This document shows, piece after piece, positions 1 to 7,424 of a stretch of DNA of 14,759 nucleotides. Source of the stretch: Bacteroidota bacterium (lineage in GTDB: Bacteria; Bacteroidota; Bacteroidia; Bacteroidales; Marinifilaceae); the NCBI GenBank assembly GCA_023400335.1, contig JAEXFF010000121.1, positions 1 through 14,759 of the forward strand, given 5' to 3'. The position numbers and the translations under genes were made by a program. Every line of letters starts with the position of its first letter. Position 1 is the stretch's first letter. Under the pieces are notes generated by a model. That model was not told the origin of the DNA. It did no database searches and saw nothing but the letters and a program-made list of their open reading frames with translations.

Positions 1-348
1 GCTATAGGACTTGTTATTGGCGGAGGAATGTATTATATCGGCATTACCGGTGTCATCCTCACTTTGGCCGGACTGGAACTGACTAATTTATTCCTCCGGA
101 AAGTCGGACTTCATAGTATTTTGTTAATCTTTACAACCAGTAAAAAGGAAAATCTGGGAATTATTACGAATGAAATCAATAGTTTAGGACACCATATTAC
201 GAGTTATACAACCGACGAAGAGCATTTTGGAGATGCCAAAACCTATCACGTGACGATGGTCATCAAAACCCGTAAATTCGGAGAAGAAACCCTGTTATTC
301 CAATTTATACAATCCTTACCGGATCTGACCATCAATAAAATGGAATAA
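1..348 (+). CDS. MgtC/SapB family membrane protein, 3' end (partial)
   Basis: The reading frame is open from base 1 and ends in TAA at 346-348, giving the last 115 residues of a protein whose start lies outside the window. The Met codon at 28 is internal, because the residues before it (AIGLVIGGG) continue the same membrane segment. The first ~30 residues are a glycine-rich hydrophobic stretch (IGGGMYYIGITGVILTLAGL), typical of the last transmembrane helices of MgtC/SapB proteins. The remaining ~80 residues are soluble and look like the cytoplasmic ACT-like C-terminal domain found in longer MgtC relatives. MgtC proteins are inner-membrane proteins linked to magnesium limitation and to modulation of the F-type ATPase; transport activity is not established for the family. 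The family call rests on the membrane motif and domain order. The gene converges with the ketoacyl synthase 35 bases downstream, and I see no clear hairpin between them. Confidence 0.75.
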   Translation, partial: AIGLVIGGGMYYIGITGVILTLAGLELTNLFLRKVGLHSILLIFTTSKKENLGIITNEINSLGHHITSYTTDEEHFGDAKTYHVTMVIKTRKFGEETLLFQFIQSLPDLTINKME

Positions 349-383
349 ACAGAGAAACTTCTACAGTATATTTTTGAATCCTC

Positions 384-1334
384 CTAAAACTGAAGCAACA
401 TCGCCCCACAGGAATATCCTCCTCCGAATACGGTCAGTCCTACTAAATCTCCCTTTTTAATCCGGTGTAAATTTTCGGATAACGAAATAGCACAACTGGG
501 GCAACCTGTATTTCCCCGGGTTTCTATATTCATCAAGAAACATTCTTCGGGAAATCCTGTCTGGTGAGCTATATTGCGGATAATGCGCTGATTTGCCTGA
601 TGAGAAGAGATATAATTCAAATCAGAAAAGGTCTTTCCACATGCCTCTCCGGCTTTTTCCAAAGCTTCCACCATATAATGACAAGCATTGATAAACACAT
701 CCCTTCCTTCAGGCATACCGATCCCTCCATTTCGGGGCCGCAGATATACCGCACTGGTGGATTTACCGATATGCCCCAATCCATGCGTATATATACTCAA
801 GATCTGCGGATCACTTTCCTTGTATTTTTCCGGAGAGACAAAAAAGGCAACTGCCCCATCTCCCCACAAATGTCCGCTCTGAGGATCCGTTTCATTTGCA
901 TAAGCCGTATTGTGTTCCGAAGCGATAATCAATGCCCGATGCGCTTTTTTCATGGCAAAATAGCCTTCTGCAACTTCCATCGCATTAATAAAAGAGGAAC
1001 AAGCTGAAGAAACACTTATACATTTAGCCCGGTCTGCCTGATACCGTCTTTGTACCATATGTGCCATCGTCGCAACCGTATCATAAGGAGAATAGGTAGC
1101 AGCCACAATTAAATCCACTGTATCCATAGGATAAGGCAAATCACTCACCCCATTGTCTACCGCTTTTATACCCATCGTATTTGTATTTTCTTCCTTGCCT
1201 GCTTTACTCCGGGTCCTGATTCCGGTACGGGAATATATCCATTCCTCATCCAATCCGTTCACCTCTTTAAAATAAGAATTCTCTACTACCTCTTCCGGAA
1301 TATAGTGCGAGATTTTATTGACGTATAAATTCAT
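384..1334 (-). CDS. 3-oxoacyl-ACP synthase III (FabH-type ketoacyl synthase)
   Basis: 316 residues, the normal length for FabH. The catalytic triad can be placed by motif: Cys112 in SSACSS, His245 in SSHQAN and Asn275 in RGNTG, nearly the same numbering as E. coli FabH (112/244/274). The C-terminal VFGGGYSCGAML is the usual glycine-rich thiolase-fold end. Enzymes of this class condense an acyl-CoA with malonyl-ACP to start fatty-acid or polyketide chains in the cytoplasm. I chose the Met at 1334: the frame is open for 27 more codons upstream, but FabH proteins begin at about this point (MNLYVNKISHYIP) and the extension is AT-rich leader-like sequence. The gene stands alone, divergent from the aldo/keto reductase operon, without other fab genes, so it may be an accessory paralogue rather than the housekeeping FabH. 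Around the active-site Asn the sequence reads NTGCPSC instead of the more usual NTSAAS, which may change substrate choice. The fold and chemistry are secure; the physiological substrate is not. Confidence 0.88.
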   Translation of the reverse strand: MNLYVNKISHYIPEEVVENSYFKEVNGLDEEWIYSRTGIRTRSKAGKEENTNTMGIKAVDNGVSDLPYPMDTVDLIVAATYSPYDTVATMAHMVQRRYQADRAKCISVSSACSSFINAMEVAEGYFAMKKAHRALIIASEHNTAYANETDPQSGHLWGDGAVAFFVSPEKYKESDPQILSIYTHGLGHIGKSTSAVYLRPRNGGIGMPEGRDVFINACHYMVEALEKAGEACGKTFSDLNYISSHQANQRIIRNIAHQTGFPEECFLMNIETRGNTGCPSCAISLSENLHRIKKGDLVGLTVFGGGYSCGAMLLQF

Positions 1335-1515
1335 TTTATGCTTTACTATTACAAAAATTTCACAATTATGAGGATTTTGTGCAACAAGAAGTATGCCAAA
1401 TTTCCCTATCTCCATTCAGTAGGGCTGGAATTTCGAAATTTGAAAAAGTTTACACAAAAATTAGTTATTTTCCCGGAAAGACAGACGGCTGCATGAAGTC
1501 CGTAACAGGAATACC

Positions 1516-1528
1516 GGTTTAGTAAACC
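1516..1528. promoter_or_regulatory. Palindrome GGTTTAGTAAACC upstream of the reductase operon
   Basis: A perfect 6-bp inverted repeat (GGTTTA / TAAACC) with a single central base lies 77 bases before the aldo/keto reductase start codon, in the 270-base divergent intergenic region. Its size and symmetry suit a dimeric repressor or activator site. No regulator gene is adjacent, so the operator role is inference. Confidence 0.3.
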
Positions 1529-1560
1529 ATTATTTCCGTTCTTCGAACTTTACCACTCCT

Positions 1561-1570
1561 TTTACGTAAA
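1561..1570. promoter_or_regulatory. Perfect palindrome TTTACGTAAA upstream of the reductase operon
   Basis: A 10-base perfect palindrome centred about 39 bases before the ATG at 1605, in or near where the promoter or 5' leader should be. It may be a second regulator half-site pair or only AT-rich chance symmetry. No convincing TAnnTTTG element was found for this operon. Confidence 0.25.
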
Positions 1571-1604
1571 CATTACACATGCAAGGATCATAAATTTAAT
1601 AGCC

Positions 1605-2591
1605 ATGGAATATAGAAAATTAGGAAATACAGATTTAGAATTGTCCGTTATCACATTCGGTTCGTGGGCAGCCGGCGGCTGGATGTGGGGAGCGACAAAC
1701 CGCCAGGCTGCAGTAGATGCCATACGGGCAGCCTATAACGAAGGGGTTACCTCTATCGATACAGCTCCGATATACGGTCAGGGAACCAGCGAAGAAATTG
1801 TCGGCCAGGCCATAGAAGGAATAAAACGGGATAAAGTTCAAATTCTGACAAAATACGGTATGCGTTGGGATCTAGCCAAAGGAGATTTTGCTTTTAAAAG
1901 TCAGGACAATAACGGACATCCCATTGATATTTACAAATACGCCGGTAAAGAAAGTATCATCCGGGAATGCGAAGACAGTTTACGCCGGCTGAAGACAGAC
2001 TATATCGATCTTTACCAAATTCACTGGCCGGACAAGACAACTCCCATGAGTGAAACGTTCGAAGCTGTTGAAAGGTTGATCGAACAAGGGAAAGTCCGTT
2101 ATGCAGGAGTATGCAATTATGATGCCCAATTATTGGCAGAAGCGGATAAATATATCTCTCTGGTCTCGGATCAAATTCCGTTTAGCATGGTAAACCGGGA
2201 ATCAGAAAAAAAGACGATTCCCTGGTGCACCCGACACGGCATATCAGTACTCGTATACAGCCCTTTAGAAAGAGGTTTGCTGACCGGCAAAATGAGTCCG
2301 GGTTACAAATTTGCAGCTGGAGATCACCGTGCCAAAAATCCGTTTTTTACAGATGAAAATATTTTACGCACAAACGCTTTTCTGGAAACGATACGGCCGC
2401 TTGCACACGAGAAACAGGCCTCTCTTTCTCAATTGGTACTGCGTTGGACAATCGATCATCCGGGAATAACAATTGCTTTAGTAGGTGCCCGTAATCCGGA
2501 ACAAGCCATTTCCAATGCACATGCCGCCAATATTACATTAAAACGGGATGAAATGGATTTTATCACGAAACAAATAGAATTGCTTTTATAG
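1605..2591 (+). CDS. Aldo/keto reductase
   Basis: 328 residues, a full-length single-domain (beta/alpha)8 aldo/keto reductase. The catalytic tetrad is visible: Asp52 and Tyr57 in IDTAPIYGQG, Lys83 in LTKYG and His140 in YQIHWPD. The C-terminal LVGARNPEQ segment matches the NADPH 2'-phosphate-binding region of the family. These cytosolic enzymes reduce aldehydes and ketones with NAD(P)H; bacterial members near this sequence type are often called general stress or oxidoreductase proteins, and the true substrate cannot be read from the sequence. The ATG at 1605 fits the family start (MEYRKLGNTDLELS). It is the first gene of a two-gene operon: the flavin oxidoreductase begins 20 bases after its stop. 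The pairing suggests a joint role in reducing carbonyls and activated alkenes, for example reactive electrophiles, which is inference. Two palindromes lie in the upstream region. Confidence 0.92.
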   Translation: MEYRKLGNTDLELSVITFGSWAAGGWMWGATNRQAAVDAIRAAYNEGVTSIDTAPIYGQGTSEEIVGQAIEGIKRDKVQILTKYGMRWDLAKGDFAFKSQDNNGHPIDIYKYAGKESIIRECEDSLRRLKTDYIDLYQIHWPDKTTPMSETFEAVERLIEQGKVRYAGVCNYDAQLLAEADKYISLVSDQIPFSMVNRESEKKTIPWCTRHGISVLVYSPLERGLLTGKMSPGYKFAAGDHRAKNPFFTDENILRTNAFLETIRPLAHEKQASLSQLVLRWTIDHPGITIALVGARNPEQAISNAHAANITLKRDEMDFITKQIELLL

Positions 2592-2611
2592 TCCTCATAA
2601 AAAGAACTGAG

Positions 2612-3673
2612 ATGTTATTTTCTACCTATGAATTGAAATCCTTAACTTTAAAAAACAGGATTGTCATGTCGCCTATGTGTCAATACAAGGCAGAAGACGG
2701 ATATGCAAATGACTGGCATTTAGTACATCTGGGCAGCCGGGCTGTCGGAGGGGCCGCTCTCATTTTACAGGAAGCCACAGCTATCTCTCCGGAAGGAAGG
2801 ATTACGCCAAATGATTTGGGCCTGTGGAAAGAGGAGCATATATCGAAACTCCAGCAAATCACAAGCTTCATCGAAGCACAAGGGACAATCCCCGGTATAC
2901 AGTTAGCACATGCAGGCCGAAAAGCAAGTGTTGCAGCCGAAGGAGAACAAAAAGGGAAATTTCTGAAACCCGCCGAGGGAGGGTGGCAAATTGTTGCTCC
3001 TTCAGCCATACCCCAGGAAGCAGACAGCGCTATTCCGGAAGTTCTGGACAAAACCGGGATAGAAAAAATTGTAAACGATTTCTCCGCGGCCGCCCAAAGA
3101 GCATTAAAAGCCGGTTATAAAATGCTGGAAATTCATGCTGCCCACGGTTATCTTTTACATGAATTTCTGTCTCCTTTATCAAATTTACGTACCGACGAAT
3201 ACGGAGGTAGTTTTGAAAACCGGATACGGCTACTGACAGAGGTAACCGATGCCATTCGCAAAGTATGGCCTTCCGACTTGCCCCTAGGGGTCCGGATATC
3301 TGCAACGGATTGGGCTAACGACGGCTGGGACTGGGCCCAATCCGTGCGACTGGCCAACGTATTGTATGAAAAAGGAGTGGATGTCCTGGACGTCTCCTCA
3401 GGAGGCCTGATCCATAGTGCTCCTATTCCGGTAAATTACGGTTACCAACTTCCCTTTGCCCGTCAGATAAAAAAAGAAAGTTCTATTAAAATAGCTACCG
3501 TCGGCATGATTACTGACGCCGTACAAGCAGAAACAATACTCGTAAACGGAAATGCCGACCTGATTGTCATCGGAAGGGAATTGTTAAGGGATCCTTATTT
3601 TCCTCTCCACGCTTCACAAAAGCTTCATGCAGACATACCGTGGCCGTGGCCTTATAAAGATGCTTTACAATAG
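2612..3673 (+). CDS. NADH:flavin oxidoreductase, Old Yellow Enzyme family (YqjM/XenA class)
   Basis: 353 residues, a single FMN-binding TIM barrel without the C-terminal Fe-S/FAD domains of 2,4-dienoyl-CoA reductases. Class-specific residues are present: Cys23 and Tyr25 in PMCQYKA, which in YqjM and XenA tune the flavin redox potential and bind substrate; Gln97 in IQLAHAGR; and the His175/His178/Tyr180 set in IHAAHGYLLHEF that binds and protonates the substrate. The SPLSNLRTDEYGGS segment is a family signature. Such enzymes use NAD(P)H to reduce alpha,beta-unsaturated carbonyls, nitro compounds and similar electrophiles. The ATG at 2612 fits the family start (MLFSTYELKSLTLKNRIVMS). It lies 20 bases after the aldo/keto reductase stop, so the two are almost certainly cotranscribed. 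A strong hairpin starts 16 bases after the stop, although its T tract serves the other strand. The natural substrate is unknown. Confidence 0.92.
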   Translation: MLFSTYELKSLTLKNRIVMSPMCQYKAEDGYANDWHLVHLGSRAVGGAALILQEATAISPEGRITPNDLGLWKEEHISKLQQITSFIEAQGTIPGIQLAHAGRKASVAAEGEQKGKFLKPAEGGWQIVAPSAIPQEADSAIPEVLDKTGIEKIVNDFSAAAQRALKAGYKMLEIHAAHGYLLHEFLSPLSNLRTDEYGGSFENRIRLLTEVTDAIRKVWPSDLPLGVRISATDWANDGWDWAQSVRLANVLYEKGVDVLDVSSGGLIHSAPIPVNYGYQLPFARQIKKESSIKIATVGMITDAVQAETILVNGNADLIVIGRELLRDPYFPLHASQKLHADIPWPWPYKDALQ

Positions 3674-3683
3674 CCATACTCTT

Positions 3684-3723
3684 AAAAAAGCAGAGGGTTT
3701 GTAACCTGCACAAAACCCTCTGC
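3684..3723 (-). terminator. Intrinsic terminator for the minus-strand purF unit, possibly bidirectional
   Basis: A perfect 11-bp stem (3690-3700 with 3713-3723, GCAGAGGGTTT / AAACCCTCTGC) has a 12-base loop. On the minus strand it is followed at once by six T (A run 3684-3689), a textbook intrinsic terminator for transcripts coming from purF and the decayed gene behind it. For plus-strand transcripts from the flavin oxidoreductase the same stem is followed only by CCGCTTTC, so termination in that direction should be weaker. Confidence 0.85.
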
Positions 3724-3895
3724 CCGCTTTCAAAATCCTTCAATTCTCCTTTTCTGAGCTCTACCCCTGCAGCCGTCTCCGATTTTATTCCAGTCTTATC
3801 CGTATACCCTTTCCCCAATACCAATTTACCGACACAGTGCAAATGTTTCCATACCTACGCAAATCTGAACCGTCCGCATTAAACATGTACATCCG

Positions 3896-4140
3896 GAAAT
3901 CCACTTCCCGGAAATCGGTACAAAAAACCGTCCTACTTTTCGGGCCCGCCCTCTTTCCGCTTTACTGTTCGTTTCAATGGTTATACTACAGCCATACAGC
4001 AGCAATTTATTACATACCTCTGCAGCCAAAACAGCTGTTAATGCAGAATCAATTCCGCCAGAACCACCTCGTATCAAAGCGTTTAAATCATGACTCAGGA
4101 CATAAGTTTCCTAGTACTGACGAATGCATCCGGCTATAGA
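3896..4140 (-). pseudogene. NAD synthase-like remnant (N-terminal PP-loop part), nonsense plus frameshift
   Basis: Read on the minus strand, this stretch encodes ETYVLSHDLNALI, then GGSGGIDSALTAVLAAEV, then SITIETNSKAERGRARKVGR. The SGGIDSA PP-loop (ATP pyrophosphatase) followed by an ITIETN-type segment and a helix ending KVGRFF is the layout I know from ammonia-dependent NAD(+) synthases. Defects are visible. A TAG stop (4111-4113) interrupts the frame just before ETYVLS. At the A run 3922-3927 the frame breaks: adding one base would continue it as FFCTDFREVDF, which is how the family goes on. After ~85 codons the similarity stops, so at least the C-terminal two thirds are gone. Bases 3724-3895 contain open but unrecognised reading and may be further debris. 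The fragment starts 8 bases after the purF stop, so it was probably its downstream operon partner. The NadE assignment is from remembered motifs; another PP-loop ATPase is possible. Confidence 0.6.
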
Positions 4141-4147
4141 TAACCAA

Positions 4148-6025
4148 TCATTTTTTTGCGTATATATTTTCATAGTAATTGATAAAAGCATTATTTACCA
4201 GGCGGTTTCCGCCGGGAGTAGGATAATTTCCCGAAAAATACCAATCTCCCGCATGTCCTTTACAAGCCTGCCGGAGATTTTTTATCGTCTGATAAACAAT
4301 TTCTATTTCGATAGGACTTTCCTCCGGACGTACCATACGGGCAATGCGAGCCGAGATTTCTTCATCCTTAAAAGGAGCATAAATTTCCCTGACATAATTT
4401 ACAATCTCTTCTTTCGGTAAATTTTCCTGTTCTTTACATTTCCGGTATACTTCCTCAATGATCTTTTCCTGTCCCTTTTCTCTTAAAAGTTCAATAGCAG
4501 CATTGAAAGCAATAAATTCTTCCATACGGGACATATCGATCCCATAACAATCCGGATAGCGTATCTGAGGAGAAGAAGAAACAATGACAATCTTTTTCGG
4601 ATTTAACCGGCTCAAAATTTTAATAATACTCTGTTTCAGAGTAGTTCCTCTCACAATACTATCATCTATCACCACAATATTATCCACTCCCTCGGCGATA
4701 GTACCGTATGTAATATCGTAAACATGTGTCGCCAGATCATTGCGGCTATTGTTTTCTGCAATAAAGGTGCGCAATTTAATATCCTTGATTGCCAGCTTTT
4801 CAGTACGGATCCTCCGGGACAAAATCCAATCGGCCCGGTAAGAAGAAACATTGCCCGTCGTATCCAGCAACTCTACGCTCTTTCTCGAATTCAAATAATC
4901 TTCCAACCCCTCCAACATACCATAATAAGCTATCTCTGCCGTATTCGGGATAAAAGAAAACACTGTATGATCTGTATCATAATGAACCGACTTCAATATC
5001 TGATCCGTTAACAAATTTCCCAGCATTTTCCGTTCCTGATAGATATCCCGGTCACTCCCCCTGGAAAAATAAATCCGTTCAAAAGAACAAGGGGTTATTT
5101 TATCCGTAACGGCAATCCGGGATAATTTCATTTCACCGTTTTTCTTTATCATAAGCCCCTGTCCCGCTTCCAGTTCACGGACCTGCTCTGTGCGCACATT
5201 TAAAATTGTCTGTATAACAGGACGTTCGGAAGCCACCACAATGATTTCTTCATCAGCATAATAAAAAGCAGGACGGATCCCCCATTTATCCCGGAAAACA
5301 AAAGCATCCCCACTGCCTGTCAACCCACAGATTACAAAGCCCCCGTCCCATTTTTCAGAAGCAGTACGGATAATCGCCTCCAGATCCAGTTTCTCTTCTA
5401 TAATACGATTCAATTCCATGCCGGAGACTTCCGGAGCGCTGTATTGTTCATACAATTTTTCTACCTGACGATCCAGCAAGTAACCGATTTGCTCCAAGAT
5501 AATAAAAGTATCTGCATTGTGGCGCGGATGCTGACCTTTAGCTACGATATCCGTCAGAATTTCATCCACATTTGTCAGATTAAAATTACCTGCCAGACAA
5601 AGATTCCTGCTCCGCCAATTGTTACGCCTTAAAAAAGGATGTACATAAGATATTCCGGATTTTCCGGTCGTACTGTAACGCAAATGTCCCAAATACAATT
5701 CCCCGACAAAAGGCAGCTTTTCAGGAGGTAGCTGCCCGTCAGTCTGCTGAAGGGTCATCTGCTGATTTATACGATCGAAAACCGCACTGATGGCCCCGCT
5801 CCCCAATGCCCTTTCCCGGAAGATATATTCTTCCCCCGGCTGTGCATTCAATTTGACACAAGCCATTCCCGCTCCTTCCTGCCCACGGTTATGCTGCTTC
5901 TCCATCAAAAGGTAAAGGGTATTCAACCCGTATACGGCAGTGCCGTATTTCTGACGATAATAGTCCAGAGGTTTTAAAAGCCGGACGAGTGCTATACCAC
6001 ACTCATGTTTAATCGGATCACTCAT
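4148..6025 (-). CDS. purF: Amidophosphoribosyltransferase, long Bacteroidetes type
   Basis: 625 residues. The enzyme joins the amide of glutamine to PRPP, the first committed step of purine synthesis. The N-terminal part is an Ntn-type glutaminase: the nucleophile is Cys9 in HECGIALVRL, implying removal of an eight-residue propeptide, and MEKQHNRGQEGAGMA and GNFNLTN are the expected substrate-site segments. The C-terminal half is a type I phosphoribosyltransferase with the PRPP loop VVIDDSIVRGTT at 451-462. At ~625 residues it is longer than the usual ~470-residue PurF and matches a second, longer family found in Bacteroidetes, with insertions and a C-terminal extension ending around GDWYFSGNYPTPGGN. 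Whether it is the main purine enzyme or a specialised paralogue is unclear. The ATG at 6025 gives the expected start MSDPIKHECG. It is intact, although decayed glutamine- and ammonia-related genes lie on both sides. The terminator at 3684-3723 closes the unit; no clear -7 element was found before it. Confidence 0.9.
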   Translation of the reverse strand: MSDPIKHECGIALVRLLKPLDYYRQKYGTAVYGLNTLYLLMEKQHNRGQEGAGMACVKLNAQPGEEYIFRERALGSGAISAVFDRINQQMTLQQTDGQLPPEKLPFVGELYLGHLRYSTTGKSGISYVHPFLRRNNWRSRNLCLAGNFNLTNVDEILTDIVAKGQHPRHNADTFIILEQIGYLLDRQVEKLYEQYSAPEVSGMELNRIIEEKLDLEAIIRTASEKWDGGFVICGLTGSGDAFVFRDKWGIRPAFYYADEEIIVVASERPVIQTILNVRTEQVRELEAGQGLMIKKNGEMKLSRIAVTDKITPCSFERIYFSRGSDRDIYQERKMLGNLLTDQILKSVHYDTDHTVFSFIPNTAEIAYYGMLEGLEDYLNSRKSVELLDTTGNVSSYRADWILSRRIRTEKLAIKDIKLRTFIAENNSRNDLATHVYDITYGTIAEGVDNIVVIDDSIVRGTTLKQSIIKILSRLNPKKIVIVSSSPQIRYPDCYGIDMSRMEEFIAFNAAIELLREKGQEKIIEEVYRKCKEQENLPKEEIVNYVREIYAPFKDEEISARIARMVRPEESPIEIEIVYQTIKNLRQACKGHAGDWYFSGNYPTPGGNRLVNNAFINYYENIYAKK

Positions 6026-6116
6026 ATATTATTTTTTATTCAACAGAAATTTTTCCCTGACGTTCGGCAGCCCATGAGGGCCGAAACAGTATTTTTGTTT
6101 CCCAGATTCCTTTCTA

Positions 6117-6333
6117 TCAGCAGATAAATAACAATTTCCGGTATTCAGGCAAAAGCCGCATTTCATCGTCAATATATCACTCCAGTTTATCAATATGATA
6201 ACATATTTTATCGAAAAAAGGGAATACAGTATCGTAATAAGCAATCGCTTTTTCTCTTTCATCAACCCTTTTTCCGGACATTAGATAACTGTTCTACGAT
6301 ATTTTGCATCTCAGAGATATGTACACTATCCAG
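6117..6333 (-). pseudogene. Type III glutamine synthetase, C-terminal stump
   Basis: The minus strand between pfkA and purF encodes broken pieces matching the extreme C-terminus of type III (GlnN-like) glutamine synthetase. First comes VHISEMQNIVEQLSNVRKKG, then after a frame change at about 6263-6266 EREKAIAYYDTV followed by YHIDKLE, then an in-frame TGA (6177-6179), then YIDDEMRLLPEYRKLLF and a terminal TGA (6117-6119). The order, the spacing, and the final YRKLLF segment are what I know from the ends of intact ~730-residue Bacteroidetes enzymes (EKAIAY...YH.DKLE...DDE.W.LP.YRELLF). The catalytic domain is absent. Some 70 residues remain, with one frameshift and one nonsense codon, so the gene is dead. 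Upstream towards pfkA (6334-6419) the strand is strongly purine-rich and unrecognised. A short cysteine-containing reading frame that overlaps this region in another phase is considered an artefact. Confidence 0.78.
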
Positions 6334-6419
6334 CCTTTTCCTCCCCATAATTCCCTTATTCCCCTTTTCTTTCCCTTCCTTTTTCAAACAGTTGAACATT
6401 TATCCCCTTTTTCCCCCGA

Positions 6420-7424
6420 TCAAGCCTCTTCACTATACTTTACATGCACAGCCAAAATCCGGACTAAATTTAATAATTCAGAATTCAAACCTTTATTGTT
6501 TTTTATCGCCTTATTAAAAGGCACATGCACAATTTTACCGTTTACGATCCCGATCATAATACTTTTCTGATCATCCAGTAAAGCTTCAATTGCAGCTGCT
6601 CCCAAGCGACTGGCAACTTCCCGGTCGAAAGAACTGGGATCCCCTCCCCTTTGAATATGTCCCAGAACAGAAACCCGGATATCAAACTCCGGATGCTCTT
6701 TTTTCACTTTCTCAGCAATTTTATAAGCTCCTCCGGCTTCATCCCCTTCTGCAACAACAACGATCCCGCTGGAGTGCTGCGGATCGTACACCTCATTTAC
6801 ATATTTCTCCAGCTCTTCCAGATCTGTTTTCAATTCCGGCACCAAAATCGCACCTGCCCCACTTGCAATGCCGGAACGCAAAGCGATAAAACCAGCATCC
6901 CGCCCCATTACTTCTACAAAAAACAACCGATCGTGAGCGGTAGCGGTATCCCGTATCTTATCAATAGCTTCTACTGCTGTATTCACTGCCGTATCGTATC
7001 CGACCGTACAATCCGTTCCAAATAAATCGTTGTCAATCGTCCCCGGGATACCGACCACGGGTATACCGTGTTCCTGCACCAATAAACCGGCTCCGGTAAA
7101 AGAACCGTCCCCTCCGATTACAACCAAAGCGTCAATTCCCCGGGCAGCCAACTGTCCCGCTGCTCTCATACGCCCTTCCGGCGTCCGGAACCCAGCACTC
7201 CTGGCAGTTTTTAAAATCGTCCCTCCTCTTTGGATAATATTACTCACATCTTTCGAATTCAACCTTTTTATTTTCCCGTTTATCATTCCCTCATAACCGT
7301 CATATATTCCGAACATCTGACAGCCATTATATACACCTGCACGCACAACAGCCCGGATAGCAGCATTCATCCCCGGAGCATCACCTCCTGAAGTCAGGAC
7401 ACCGATTTTTCTGATTTTTCCCAT
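6420..7424 (-). CDS. pfkA: 6-phosphofructokinase (ATP type)
   Basis: 334 residues, close to the ~320 of bacterial PfkA. The N-terminus KIGVLTSGGDAPGMNAAIRA is the family ATP-site start. GGDGS at 104-108 has Gly rather than Asp at the position that separates ATP-dependent from pyrophosphate-dependent enzymes, so ATP is the likely donor. PGTIDND at 127-133 contains the catalytic Asp131, and the MGRDAGFIAL segment belongs to the fructose-6-phosphate site. The enzyme phosphorylates fructose 6-phosphate to fructose 1,6-bisphosphate in cytosolic glycolysis and normally works as an allosteric tetramer. The ATG at 7424 fits the family start. A TATATTTG -7 element lies 110 bases upstream (7535-7542). 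Downstream on the same strand are the glutamine synthetase stump and purF, and no terminator hairpin was found after the stop, so read-through towards purF is possible. Confidence 0.95.
   Translation of the reverse strand: MGKIRKIGVLTSGGDAPGMNAAIRAVVRAGVYNGCQMFGIYDGYEGMINGKIKRLNSKDVSNIIQRGGTILKTARSAGFRTPEGRMRAAGQLAARGIDALVVIGGDGSFTGAGLLVQEHGIPVVGIPGTIDNDLFGTDCTVGYDTAVNTAVEAIDKIRDTATAHDRLFFVEVMGRDAGFIALRSGIASGAGAILVPELKTDLEELEKYVNEVYDPQHSSGIVVVAEGDEAGGAYKIAEKVKKEHPEFDIRVSVLGHIQRGGDPSSFDREVASRLGAAAIEALLDDQKSIMIGIVNGKIVHVPFNKAIKNNKGLNSELLNLVRILAVHVKYSEEA

Noticed and set aside
28..348. Met codon at 28 as the start of a 106-residue protein
   Set aside because: The frame is open to base 1 and the preceding residues continue the same membrane helix, so this is an internal Met of a protein cut by the window edge.
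564..1007. Long plus-strand frames opposite the ketoacyl synthase, and similar antisense frames elsewhere
   Set aside because: They lie fully opposite genes with clear catalytic motifs and have no family features themselves.
3826..4077. An 83-codon frame taken as an intact small gene
   Set aside because: It is the middle of the NAD synthase-like relic: it starts inside the domain and its last ~30 residues are out of frame.
6029..6166. Small cysteine-rich frame (MKCGFCLNTGNC...) ending three bases before the purF ATG
   Set aside because: It overlaps the glutamine synthetase stump in another phase and has no good ribosome-binding site; the stump explains the sequence better.
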